A stretch of 11,206 bases of DNA, taken from positions 1-11,206 of the forward strand of contig UQBY01000046.1 of assembly GCA_900539375.1 (NCBI GenBank), in the 5' to 3' direction. This document shows positions 1 to 6,910 of this stretch, piece by piece. This DNA comes from an uncultured Clostridium sp. (GTDB lineage: Bacteria > Bacillota > Clostridia > Clostridiales > Clostridiaceae). Positions within the stretch are counted from its first letter, which is position 1. Every line of letters begins with the position of its first letter. The translations under genes were made by a program, and so were the position numbers. The notes beneath the pieces are model-generated. The model was not told where the DNA came from and ran no database searches. It saw only the letters and a list, made by a program, of their open reading frames with translations.

Positions 1-42
1 TCCATACTCTTTACGAATATGGGAGGCTGTCAACAATTTTCT

Positions 43-84
43 AAATTATAAAAATCAACACCAATTTATAACTTTTTATAATTT
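43..84. repeat. 12-bp perfect inverted repeat at the CODH breakpoint
   Basis: Positions 43-54 (aaattataaaaa) and 73-84 (tttttataattt) are exact reverse complements separated by 18 bases. The right arm overlaps the stop codon of the CO dehydrogenase stub. A second small perfect dyad lies just inside the stub at 89-103 (gtaact, 3-base loop, agttac), exactly where homology to CooS is lost. These could be the remains of a mobile element end, a deletion scar or a weak hairpin behind the stub. The arms are all A/T, so chance is a real possibility. Positions 1-42 hold no gene that I can recognise. Confidence 0.5.
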
Positions 85-388
85 ATTTGTAACTGTTAGT
101 TACCCCCATTATATTTCTCATAAGGAAATTTCTCATAGCCATAGCATCAGGACCTATACCACAAACCCCTTTATCTGCACCTGTTTTTTCATTAATTCTA
201 CAAGGACCTTGAGTACATAATTGACAACTTATTCCTTGAAGACAAAAGTTACATCTTATCTTTTCTTGAGGTTCCCATCTTGAAAACACACTAGAAAGGC
301 CATCAGTTTGTATTCTCTTTAACATCTCTTCAACAGAGTCATGATAACTTACACGGCCTTGGAATTTTTCTTTAATTTTTTCATTCAT
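83..388 (-). pseudogene. cooS: N-terminal stub of CO dehydrogenase catalytic subunit (CooS-type)
   Basis: This 101-residue reading frame matches the N-terminus of anaerobic Ni-Fe CO dehydrogenases, which interconvert CO and CO2 and are normally about 630 residues long. The cluster-ligand region is present: C46 and C49 form a CX2C motif in the place of the dimer-bridging D cluster, and C55, C58, C63 and C76 fit the B-cluster [4Fe-4S] ligands. A family-like arginine- and asparagine-rich helix follows. Family-like sequence stops at about residue 95 (NIMGV) and a short unrelated tail (TNSYK) leads to the stop. The Ni-containing C-cluster domain is wholly missing, so catalysis is impossible. The start is supported by an AAGGAG site about 8 bases upstream. 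I call it a truncated remnant caused by deletion or insertion. It could still be expressed as a small Fe-S protein, but nothing in the sequence shows that. No accessory genes (cooC, acs) are nearby. Confidence 0.85.
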
Positions 389-458
389 AGTTTAAATCTC
401 CTTCTTACATTTATATGTCAATTAATAGTATCTGTATATTTTTAAATATTATTCAAAA

Positions 459-472
459 ATTCTATATAGAAT
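459..472. other. 14-bp perfect palindrome upstream of the CODH stub
   Basis: The sequence attctatatagaat is a perfect palindrome, about 70 bp upstream of the stub's start codon and next to the ABC operon terminator. It could be an operator left from the former CO dehydrogenase promoter. No convincing -35/-10 pair could be placed around it, and its AT content makes chance plausible. Confidence 0.25.
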
Positions 473-508
473 AAAAAAACACTCATACTAAAAAAAGTAT
501 AAGTGTTT
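470..508 (-). terminator. Rho-independent terminator of the ABC exporter operon
   Basis: On the minus strand, 11 bases after the second exporter gene's stop codon, a 12-bp stem (positions 478-489 with 496-507, one G-U pair) closes a 6-base loop and runs into a run of seven T. This is a standard intrinsic terminator. It separates the exporter operon from the CO dehydrogenase stub. Confidence 0.85.
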
Positions 509-518
509 AATTAAATTC

Positions 519-2348
519 TTAATTTGCTACTTCAAATTGACTATAATAAAGAGAAGCATAAAAACCATTTTGTTCTAAAAGTGTCTTATGAGTTCCCCTT
601 TCTACAATATCTCCATCTTTAACTACTAAAATCATATCTGCATTTTGGATTGTTGATAATCTATGAGCTATTACAAAGCTTGTTTTATCTTTCATAAGTC
701 TTGATAAAGCTTTTTGTATTTCTATTTCTGTCCTTGTATCTACGCTTGATGTAGCTTCATCTAATATCATAATTGTAGGATTTGTAAGCATTCCACGAGC
801 AATAGTTAAAAGCTGCATTTGTCCTTGAGAAATATTAGCTGTTTCACTTGAAATTACAGTATCATATCCATGCTCTAGTGTACGAATAAAATGGTCACAG
901 CAAGCAGCTTTTGCAGCAGCTATTATCTCTTCACGGGTAGCATCCATCTTGCCATAGGAAATATTTTCAGCTATTGTACCTTCAAATAGCCAAGTATCTT
1001 GTAGTACCATACCAATTTGTCTACGCAATATATTTCTAGGAATCTCTTTTATATTAACTCCATCAATTAATATACTTCCTGCCTTTAATTCATAAAAACG
1101 CATAATTAAATTAATTAATGTTGTTTTTCCTCCACCTGTTGGTCCAACAATAGCTACCATTTCATTTGGGTTTACTTGAAGATTTAAATTTTTTATTAAG
1201 GTCTTTTCATCTGTATATCCAAATTTTACATTTTTAAATTCTACTTTTCCCTTTGATATAGGACATTTATCAAGTAAACTTTCATTTAATTTACTGTCTG
1301 CAATTTCTTCCTCTTCATCTAATAATTCAAAAACCCTTTCAGCTCCAGCAATTGCAGATTGTAAAGACATAATAACATAAGAAGCTTGAGTTATAGGCTC
1401 TGAAACTTGATTTACATATTGTAAAAATGCCTGAATTCCACCTAATGAAATTTGCCCATTAATGGTCATTATTCCCCCTACAATAGCTGTTACTACAAAA
1501 CCTAATTGATTTAAAAATCTAATAGTTGGATATATTGCAAAATCAACAAACTGTGCCCTTTTATTTGCTTCAAACTGCTTTTTATTAAGTTCAGTAACTT
1601 CTTCAATCACATCATTTTGTTTATTAAAAATCTTTATTATATTATTTCCTGAATATACTTCTTCAATTTTTCCACTTAATTGTCCCATAGCATTAAAATT
1701 ATATGCATAGTAACGTTGACTTAACTTTGATACATAATTTGTTGCAATAGAACTAATTCCAATAAATATAAAAATCAAAAGGGATAACTTTACATTTAAT
1801 ATAAGCATTGAAATAATTGTAAAGATAATTGTAAAACAAGAAGATATAAACTGCATAAATCCAACCTGCATTACTAAAGATACTTTTTCAAGGTCATTTG
1901 TTACTCTGCTCATAACATCACCTTTTTTATGTGAATCAAAATATTTTAATGGAAGTTTATTTATTTTTTTACTAATATCTTCACGTAATGATAAAGTTAA
2001 GTTTTCTCCAACACTAGATATTATGTATTGTTGAATATAAGAAAGAATACTACTAATAATAGATATTAATATTAGCACTAAAACAGGCTTAGTTAGTGCT
2101 TGCACCACCACCTCTAAAATATTTGTAGATTTATCAAAGTTACTAATTGCACTTACTAAATTATTTATAGCTAATCCAATCATAAGAGGAATGATTGTAT
2201 AAAATATACTACTAAATATTGTTAATATTCCTACAATTATTAGCTTTTTATTTTGTACTTTTAATGCTTTTATTAATCTTTTAATTGTCTTTTTTGTATT
2301 TTGAGGAATATCCTCACTAAAAACTACTTTATCTTTATCTTTTTTCAA
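519..2348 (-). CDS. ABC exporter half-transporter, catalytically intact subunit (BmrD/LmrD/TM288-like)
   Basis: This 609-residue protein has six predicted membrane helices (about residues 34-330) fused to an ATP-binding domain (about 368-600), the layout of type IV multidrug/lipid exporters. Walker A is GPTGGGKTT (402-410). Walker B ends in LDE with catalytic E531, and the switch histidine is H562, so this subunit's own ATP site looks active. The ABC signature is aberrant, ISQGQ (506-510) instead of LSGGQ. This pairs with the partner's altered Walker B and switch residues to form one degenerate and one consensus site, as in BmrCD, LmrCD and TM287/288. The gene starts with TTG, 4 bp after the partner's stop codon; an AGGAGGAG site overlapping the partner's last codons supports this start. 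It is second in a two-gene operon controlled by the divergent MerR regulator, so drug or toxic-peptide export is likely. The substrate cannot be read from sequence. Confidence 0.93.
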   Translation of the reverse strand: MKKDKDKVVFSEDIPQNTKKTIKRLIKALKVQNKKLIIVGILTIFSSIFYTIIPLMIGLAINNLVSAISNFDKSTNILEVVVQALTKPVLVLILISIISSILSYIQQYIISSVGENLTLSLREDISKKINKLPLKYFDSHKKGDVMSRVTNDLEKVSLVMQVGFMQFISSCFTIIFTIISMLILNVKLSLLIFIFIGISSIATNYVSKLSQRYYAYNFNAMGQLSGKIEEVYSGNNIIKIFNKQNDVIEEVTELNKKQFEANKRAQFVDFAIYPTIRFLNQLGFVVTAIVGGIMTINGQISLGGIQAFLQYVNQVSEPITQASYVIMSLQSAIAGAERVFELLDEEEEIADSKLNESLLDKCPISKGKVEFKNVKFGYTDEKTLIKNLNLQVNPNEMVAIVGPTGGGKTTLINLIMRFYELKAGSILIDGVNIKEIPRNILRRQIGMVLQDTWLFEGTIAENISYGKMDATREEIIAAAKAACCDHFIRTLEHGYDTVISSETANISQGQMQLLTIARGMLTNPTIMILDEATSSVDTRTEIEIQKALSRLMKDKTSFVIAHRLSTIQNADMILVVKDGDIVERGTHKTLLEQNGFYASLYYSQFEVAN

Positions 2349-2352
2349 AATA

Positions 2353-4080
2353 TCACTCCTCCTTTATATTTATCTGACTTTTAGCAATTTCTTGGTATAC
2401 AGAACAATTTTTTATTAAATCTTCATGTTTTCCAATACCAACCAAATTTCCTTCATCTAATACAAGTATTTGGTCTGCATCCATTATTGTACTTACTCTT
2501 TGAGCAATTATTATCTTAGTTGCATCTGTCATATTTTCTTTAAGTGCTTTACGAAGTGCTGAATCTGTTTTTAAATCTAAAGCAGAGAAACTATCATCAA
2601 ATATATAAATTGGTGCCCTTTTAATAAGTGCTCTTGCAATAGATAAACGTTGTTTTTGTCCACCTGAAAAATTTAATCCTCCTTGTGAAACTTCAGATTT
2701 TAATCCTAAAGGTAATTTATTTATAAAAGATTCTGATTGGGAAATATTTATTGCTTTCTTCATATCCTCCTCAGTTGCCTCTTTATATCCCATTTTTAAG
2801 TTATCTTCAATTGTTCCACTAAATAAAAATGCTTTTTGAGGAACATAACCAATTTTATCCCTTAATTCTTTTTGTGAAATATATCTTATATCTACACCCT
2901 TTATGCAGATTTCCCCTTTATCTATATCATGTAACCTTAAAAGAAGACTAGCAATAGTACTTTTACCAGAACCTGTACTTCCAATAATAGCTGTTGTTTC
3001 TCCTTTATTACATGAAAATGATATATTTTTAAGAACCGGTTCTTCTCCTCCCTTATAAAAAAATGACACATTTTTAAATTCAACTACTTTATTATTATCA
3101 TTCATAGATTTATTCTCTATATTTAAGTCTTGAATGTTAGAATTAATTTCTAAAACCTCTTCTATACGATCAAGACATGATTTCATTTTAGGAAGTGTAA
3201 CACTTGTTGTAGTTGCCATAATTAAATAACTTAACATAATAATAGAATATTCAGTTACAGCTGTTATTTGACCAATTTCCATTGTTCCTTTTATAGAAAA
3301 TATTCCACCAAGCCAAACTATAATAGCAACTAATAATCCAATTATAAGCCATATTGTAGGATTTAATGCAGCAAATATCTTATTTAATTTTATCATGTCT
3401 GTAGCATAACTTTTAAAAGCTTTTCCTGCTCTATTTTCTTCATATTTTTCATTTCCAAAAGCACGAATAACACGAATTCCAGTAATAGATTCTCTTATTA
3501 CTTGATTAATATAATCTAACTTAGTTTGAACTTTTTTAGAAATAGAGATTGATTTTTTAAGTACTATACTAGCAAAAAACATAAATATTATAACAAAGGC
3601 AATTAATATTAACCCTAAGATAAAGTTTGTATTCATTGTCATAACTATAGATGCAACAATAATAAGAGGTGCTGGTATTATAAGTTGTAATACTAAACCA
3701 AAATTTTGTTGTAAGTTAGAAATATCCGAAGTTGTACGTGTAATCATAGAAGAAACTCCTATAGTATCAAAATCATCAATAGCTAATTCTTGGCTCTTAC
3801 AAAAAATCTTATCTCTCATATAATATCCAAAGGTTGCAGCAAGGTCTGCTGAATAATAACTTCCTAATATGGATACAACTGTTGTTACTAATAAAACTAT
3901 TACCATCTGCCATCCTATATTAACAAGTTCATTTATATTTCCTTTTAAAATTACATTATCTACAATTCTTGCTATTAAAAAAGGAATTAATAATGTTCCA
4001 ACTACCTGTCCTAAAAGCATAATTAATGTTATTACTACTCTACTCTTACTTTCTTTTAGGAATAGTTTTAAATACTTCAT
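2353..4080 (-). CDS. ABC exporter half-transporter, degenerate-site subunit (BmrC/LmrC/TM287-like)
   Basis: This 575-residue protein has an N-terminal six-helix membrane domain (about residues 14-295) and a C-terminal ATPase domain (about 333-570). Walker A is GSTGSGKST (367-375) and the signature FSGGQ (471-475) is near consensus. Two catalytic positions are changed: the Walker B glutamate is aspartate (D496, in FDDSFSALD), and the switch histidine is glutamine (Q527, in IIAQRVS). The same two substitutions are known in the degenerate-site subunit of heterodimeric exporters such as TM287. It therefore probably forms an obligate heterodimer with the protein encoded 4 bp downstream. The ATG start has a GGAGG site 6 bases upstream. 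It is the first gene after the MerR-type promoter in the 4081-4186 gap. The likely role is efflux of drugs or other amphipathic compounds; this is inferred from family and regulator, not shown directly. Confidence 0.93.
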   Translation of the reverse strand: MKYLKLFLKESKSRVVITLIMLLGQVVGTLLIPFLIARIVDNVILKGNINELVNIGWQMVIVLLVTTVVSILGSYYSADLAATFGYYMRDKIFCKSQELAIDDFDTIGVSSMITRTTSDISNLQQNFGLVLQLIIPAPLIIVASIVMTMNTNFILGLILIAFVIIFMFFASIVLKKSISISKKVQTKLDYINQVIRESITGIRVIRAFGNEKYEENRAGKAFKSYATDMIKLNKIFAALNPTIWLIIGLLVAIIVWLGGIFSIKGTMEIGQITAVTEYSIIMLSYLIMATTTSVTLPKMKSCLDRIEEVLEINSNIQDLNIENKSMNDNNKVVEFKNVSFFYKGGEEPVLKNISFSCNKGETTAIIGSTGSGKSTIASLLLRLHDIDKGEICIKGVDIRYISQKELRDKIGYVPQKAFLFSGTIEDNLKMGYKEATEEDMKKAINISQSESFINKLPLGLKSEVSQGGLNFSGGQKQRLSIARALIKRAPIYIFDDSFSALDLKTDSALRKALKENMTDATKIIIAQRVSTIMDADQILVLDEGNLVGIGKHEDLIKNCSVYQEIAKSQINIKEE

Positions 4081-4104
4081 ATTTTACCTCCACTTAAAAT
4101 TATC

Positions 4105-4133
4105 TTGTTAAAACTTATTTGCAATGGTATTAT
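4105..4133 (+). promoter_or_regulatory. Promoter of the merR-family gene
   Basis: TTGTTA (4105-4110) and TATTAT (4128-4133) are separated by exactly 17 bp, a good vegetative promoter reading toward the regulator gene. Its -10 box overlaps the exporter's -10 box on the other strand. Its expected start point (about 4140) falls inside the operator dyad, so regulator binding should repress its own gene. Confidence 0.65.
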
Positions 4134-4159
4134 AAAGCTTAAAGTAACTTTAATGTCAA
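4129..4159 (-). promoter_or_regulatory. MerR-type 19-bp-spacer promoter of the ABC exporter operon
   Basis: Read on the minus strand, a perfect TTGACA (4154-4159) and a perfect TATAAT (4129-4134) are 19 bp apart. MerR-family activators typically act on promoters with such overlong 19-20 bp spacers and untwist them when ligand binds. The spacer contains a perfect dyad. The transcription start is expected about 40 bp upstream of the exporter's ATG. Confidence 0.88.
4139..4153. promoter_or_regulatory. Predicted MerR-family operator dyad
   Basis: TTAAAGT-A-ACTTTAA is a perfect 7+1+7 bp dyad lying wholly within the 19-bp spacer of the exporter promoter. It resembles the position and style of SoxR- and BmrR-type operators. 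The regulator encoded next door, divergently, is the obvious ligand. Confidence 0.8.
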
Positions 4160-4186
4160 CACTATATTTAAAATTTGGAGGTTCTT

Positions 4187-4990
4187 ATGCAAAAAAAATC
4201 TAAAATGCAAATTAAAGAATTTTCTGCTCTTACTGGTATCAAACGTGAAACCTTAAGATATTATGATCAAATTAAGTTATTATCACCAGAATTTCGTGGA
4301 GAGAATGGTTATCGTTACTATACCAAAAGACAATTAGATACAGCTTATTTAATTTACTCTCTTAGAGAAATAGGAATTGGAATTGAAGAAATAAAAAGAT
4401 ATATTGATATACGTAGTCCCGAAAAAATGTTTTCTTTATTTAACTCTCAAAAAAAACATATATTAACTGAAATTGAAAAACTTACACGTATATTAGAAGT
4501 TATGCAACTTTATGTTGATATGGCAGAGGAGGCAATTAAATATACAGAAAATAGTATAAATATTGAATATAAAAAGAGAGAACCTATATTTTTAGGTCCA
4601 AAAAATTCAAAAGACTCCTTAGATGAATCTGCTATTGGATTTTTTAACTTTGCTGCTGAAAATGGAATTAATCTAGGTTATCCCCTTGGTGCTATTATTA
4701 GTAAAGAAAATATTGAATCTGAAGGAGATTTATATGTAACTCAATATTATTTTAAATCTATAAATGACCAAAACTCGTATAAACCTGAAGGAAAATATGC
4801 AGTTTTTTATGGAAGATGTGCCTATGGTGAATCTGATAAACTTTATAAAAAATTATATACATTTATTAAGGAAAATAATTTACATATATGTAGTGATGCC
4901 TATGAAGAATATCCTCTAAATGAACTTTCAACTAAAGATGAAAATCAATATTGTGTAAAAATAGAAATAATGGTTCAAGATATAAAATAA
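4187..4990 (+). CDS. MerR-family multidrug-responsive regulator with GyrI-like ligand domain
   Basis: This 267-residue transcription factor has an N-terminal MerR winged helix (about residues 7-75) with the motifs ETLRYYD (21-27) and NGYRYY (40-45). A long dimerisation helix follows (about 85-122), then a C-terminal GyrI/BmrR-type effector domain (about 132-265). Family members such as BmrR bind varied hydrophobic or cationic compounds and activate efflux genes. An upstream in-frame TTG at 4175 is possible but would put the ribosome binding site inside the gene. The ATG at 4187, with GGAGG 5 bases before it, is clearly better. The gene diverges from the ABC exporter operon and shares a 106-bp control region containing the 19-bp-spacer promoter and dyad. 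The expected role is activator of the exporter and repressor of itself. The inducing ligand is unknown. Confidence 0.9.
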   Translation: MQKKSKMQIKEFSALTGIKRETLRYYDQIKLLSPEFRGENGYRYYTKRQLDTAYLIYSLREIGIGIEEIKRYIDIRSPEKMFSLFNSQKKHILTEIEKLTRILEVMQLYVDMAEEAIKYTENSINIEYKKREPIFLGPKNSKDSLDESAIGFFNFAAENGINLGYPLGAIISKENIESEGDLYVTQYYFKSINDQNSYKPEGKYAVFYGRCAYGESDKLYKKLYTFIKENNLHICSDAYEEYPLNELSTKDENQYCVKIEIMVQDIK

Positions 4991-5091
4991 AAGGAGCTGT
5001 CCCATTAGTAAAGTTTCAAACAATATAGTACATTTTAGATATATAAAATGTACTATATTGTAATTGAAACTTTTTATGCAACAGCCTCTTT
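4990..5091. repeat. 102-bp near-palindromic element, MITE-like / bidirectional terminator
   Basis: The two halves are inverted copies. A 17-bp perfect core pairs 5020-5036 with 5045-5061 around an 8-base loop. A 10-bp block pairs 5010-5019 (aaagtttcaa) with 5064-5073. The outer ends are nearly matched: aaaggagctgt (4990-5000) against the reverse complement aaagaggctgt (5081-5091). The element fills the gap between the convergent regulator and glucosidase genes and starts at the last base of the regulator's stop codon. It is longer than a normal terminator and its ends look like transposon-type terminal repeats, so a miniature inverted-repeat element is plausible. Its hairpin probably also ends transcription from both sides. 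Confidence 0.75.
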
Positions 5092-5114
5092 AAAAATAAA
5101 TTTATAATTAAATT

Positions 5115-6743
5115 TTATAATACTCTATACATTATTGCTTCATAAGGTCTTAGTTTTAATTTATCTATTGCTAAGCTAGAATCATTATAATTACTTAATA
5201 GAATTTCTGCATTTTTAAACTCTTTGTCATATTTAAATTCAACTTCTTTTTCATAGAAATTACAAACTACTAATATTTTATCTCCATTTAATTCTCTTGT
5301 ATATGCAAAAATATTTTTATCATCTTCACATAATAATTTATAATCACCATAAATTATAGTTTCATTTGACTTTCTTATTTCTATTAATTTTTTATAGTGA
5401 TAGAAAACTGAATTTTTATCTTCTAAAGACTTTTTAGCATTTATTTCTTTATAATTTTCATTAATAGAAAGCCATGGTTTTCCTGTAGTAAATCCAGCAT
5501 TTTCTGAATCATCCCATTGCATAGGAGTTCTACCATTATCTCTTCCTTTTTTATAGATAGAATTCATTATTTCTTCATGGCTATATCCTTTCTTTATTCT
5601 ATCTTTATACATATTAATTGATTCTATGTCATTATAATCTTCAATATTTTCTAGTCTTATGTTAGTCATTCCAAGTTCTTCACCTTGATATATGTATGGA
5701 GTTCCTTTCATACCATGAAGAAGTGTTCCTAACATCTTTGCACTTTCAACTCTATATTCTTTGTCATTTCCCCATCTTGAAACTATTCTAGGAAGGTCAT
5801 GATTGTTCCAGAATAAACTATTCCATCCTTCTTCTCCTAAAGATGTTTGCCACTTAGATAATACTTTCTTTAACTCTAATAGTTCTAATGGTTTTACATC
5901 CCACTTTTCTTTTCCTTCTATTTGGTCTAATCCAATATGTTCAAATTGAAATACCATACTTAATTCATTTCTAGCTGGATTTGAATATAGCTTTGCAATT
6001 TCTGGAGTTGCACCCCAAGTTTCTCCAACTGTTAAAAGGTCATTTCCTGCTAATGCTTCTCTGTTCATTTCTTGTAGATATTCATGAAGTTTAGGTCCAT
6101 TACCAGTTATCATTTTATCAGGAACTTTTCCTATAAGATCAATAACATCCATTCTAAAACCACCAATGCCTTTATCAACCCAATAATTCATCATATCATA
6201 AACTGCTTTTCTAACCTTTTCATTTTCCCAATTTAAATCTGGTTGTTTCTTACTAAATAAATGTAAATAATATTGTTTAGTAGTTTCATCATATTCCCAA
6301 GCACTACCACTAAAGCAAGATTCTAAACCATTTGGTTCTTTTCCATCAACTGGGTCTCTCCAAATATAATAATCTCTATATTCATTATCTTTAGATTTTT
6401 TTGCTTCTATAAACCATTTATGTTCATCTGATGTATGATTAACAACTAGGTCCATAACTATCTTTATTCCTCTATTTTTTGCTTCCTTTAATAAGTTATC
6501 CATGTCTTCCATAGTTCCAAACTCATCCATTATGTCATAATAATCACTTATGTCATAACCATTATCATCATTTGGAGACTTATACACTGGACTAAGCCAT
6601 ATTACATCTATTCCAAGTTCCTTTAAATAATCTAACTTTTCTATTATTCCCTTTAAATCTCCTATTCCATCTCCATTACTGTCATTAAAACTTCTTGGAT
6701 ATATTTGATATACTACTGAACTATGCCACCATCTTTTTTCCAT
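5115..6743 (-). CDS. dexB: GH13 glucan alpha-1,6-glucosidase / oligo-1,6-glucosidase (DexB-like)
   Basis: This 542-residue cytoplasmic enzyme (no signal peptide) hydrolyses non-reducing-end alpha-1,6-glucosyl bonds in isomalto-oligosaccharides or dextran fragments to give glucose. Visible GH13 signatures are an N-terminal calcium-type loop DSNGDGIGD (21-29), region I with D98, N102 and H103, nucleophile D199 in GFRMDV, acid/base E241 in GETWG and the stabiliser D316 in NNHD. Valine 200 after the nucleophile is typical of alpha-1,6-specific members. The stretch from about residue 192 to 320 closely resembles streptococcal DexB as I remember it. Sucrose-6-P or trehalose-6-P hydrolase is less likely. 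The ATG has a strong AGGAGG site. A TATAAT-like box lies at 6778-6783, but no good -35 box was found. It appears to be a single-gene unit, ended by the palindromic element at 4990-5091. The nearby PTS could import its hexose or disaccharide substrates. Confidence 0.88.
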   Translation of the reverse strand: MEKRWWHSSVVYQIYPRSFNDSNGDGIGDLKGIIEKLDYLKELGIDVIWLSPVYKSPNDDNGYDISDYYDIMDEFGTMEDMDNLLKEAKNRGIKIVMDLVVNHTSDEHKWFIEAKKSKDNEYRDYYIWRDPVDGKEPNGLESCFSGSAWEYDETTKQYYLHLFSKKQPDLNWENEKVRKAVYDMMNYWVDKGIGGFRMDVIDLIGKVPDKMITGNGPKLHEYLQEMNREALAGNDLLTVGETWGATPEIAKLYSNPARNELSMVFQFEHIGLDQIEGKEKWDVKPLELLELKKVLSKWQTSLGEEGWNSLFWNNHDLPRIVSRWGNDKEYRVESAKMLGTLLHGMKGTPYIYQGEELGMTNIRLENIEDYNDIESINMYKDRIKKGYSHEEIMNSIYKKGRDNGRTPMQWDDSENAGFTTGKPWLSINENYKEINAKKSLEDKNSVFYHYKKLIEIRKSNETIIYGDYKLLCEDDKNIFAYTRELNGDKILVVCNFYEKEVEFKYDKEFKNAEILLSNYNDSSLAIDKLKLRPYEAIMYRVL

Positions 6744-6869
6744 AAATTTTTCCTCCTATAACAATCATCTTAATTTAATTATATATAAATAAAATTTCAT
6801 TTCTTGTTCTATTAAGTTATTTTATAATATAATTCTGTCATTTTTTTATAATTTGTATAAATACTTTTT

Positions 6870-6900
6870 AAAAGAAAAAGCCATATATTTAAATATAGCT
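6870..6900 (-). terminator. Intrinsic terminator after the phosphatase gene
   Basis: Eleven bases after the phosphatase stop codon, an 8-bp stem (6893-6900 pairing with 6879-6886, one G-U pair) closes a 6-base loop. On the minus strand it is followed by a T-rich tract TTTTTCTTTT. It ends the manO-phosphatase unit ahead of the glucosidase gene. Confidence 0.7.
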
Positions 6901-6910
6901 TAATGTTTCT

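Noticed and set aside
1..214. Plus-strand open frame entering from the left edge, antisense to the CODH stub
   Set aside because: It stays open mainly because it is antisense to a real coding frame. I recognise no family and see no start inside the window.
389..458. Promoter of the CODH stub
   Set aside because: TTGAAT and TACTAT-like boxes are present on the minus strand, but the spacing is wrong (about 20 bp), and TTGACA near 408-413 is too close to the start codon.
3869..4111. 80-residue plus-strand reading frame
   Set aside because: It lies antisense across the start of the first ABC exporter gene, has no family resemblance and no ribosome site, and would overlap the control region. It is a shadow of the real gene.
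4175..4186. Upstream TTG start for the MerR regulator
   Set aside because: Using it would place the GGAGG ribosome site within the coding sequence and leave no such site upstream; the ATG at 4187 is better supported.
6744..6870. Promoter of the glucosidase gene
   Set aside because: A TATAAT at 6778-6783 is present, but no -35 box lies at a workable distance, so no promoter feature was called.
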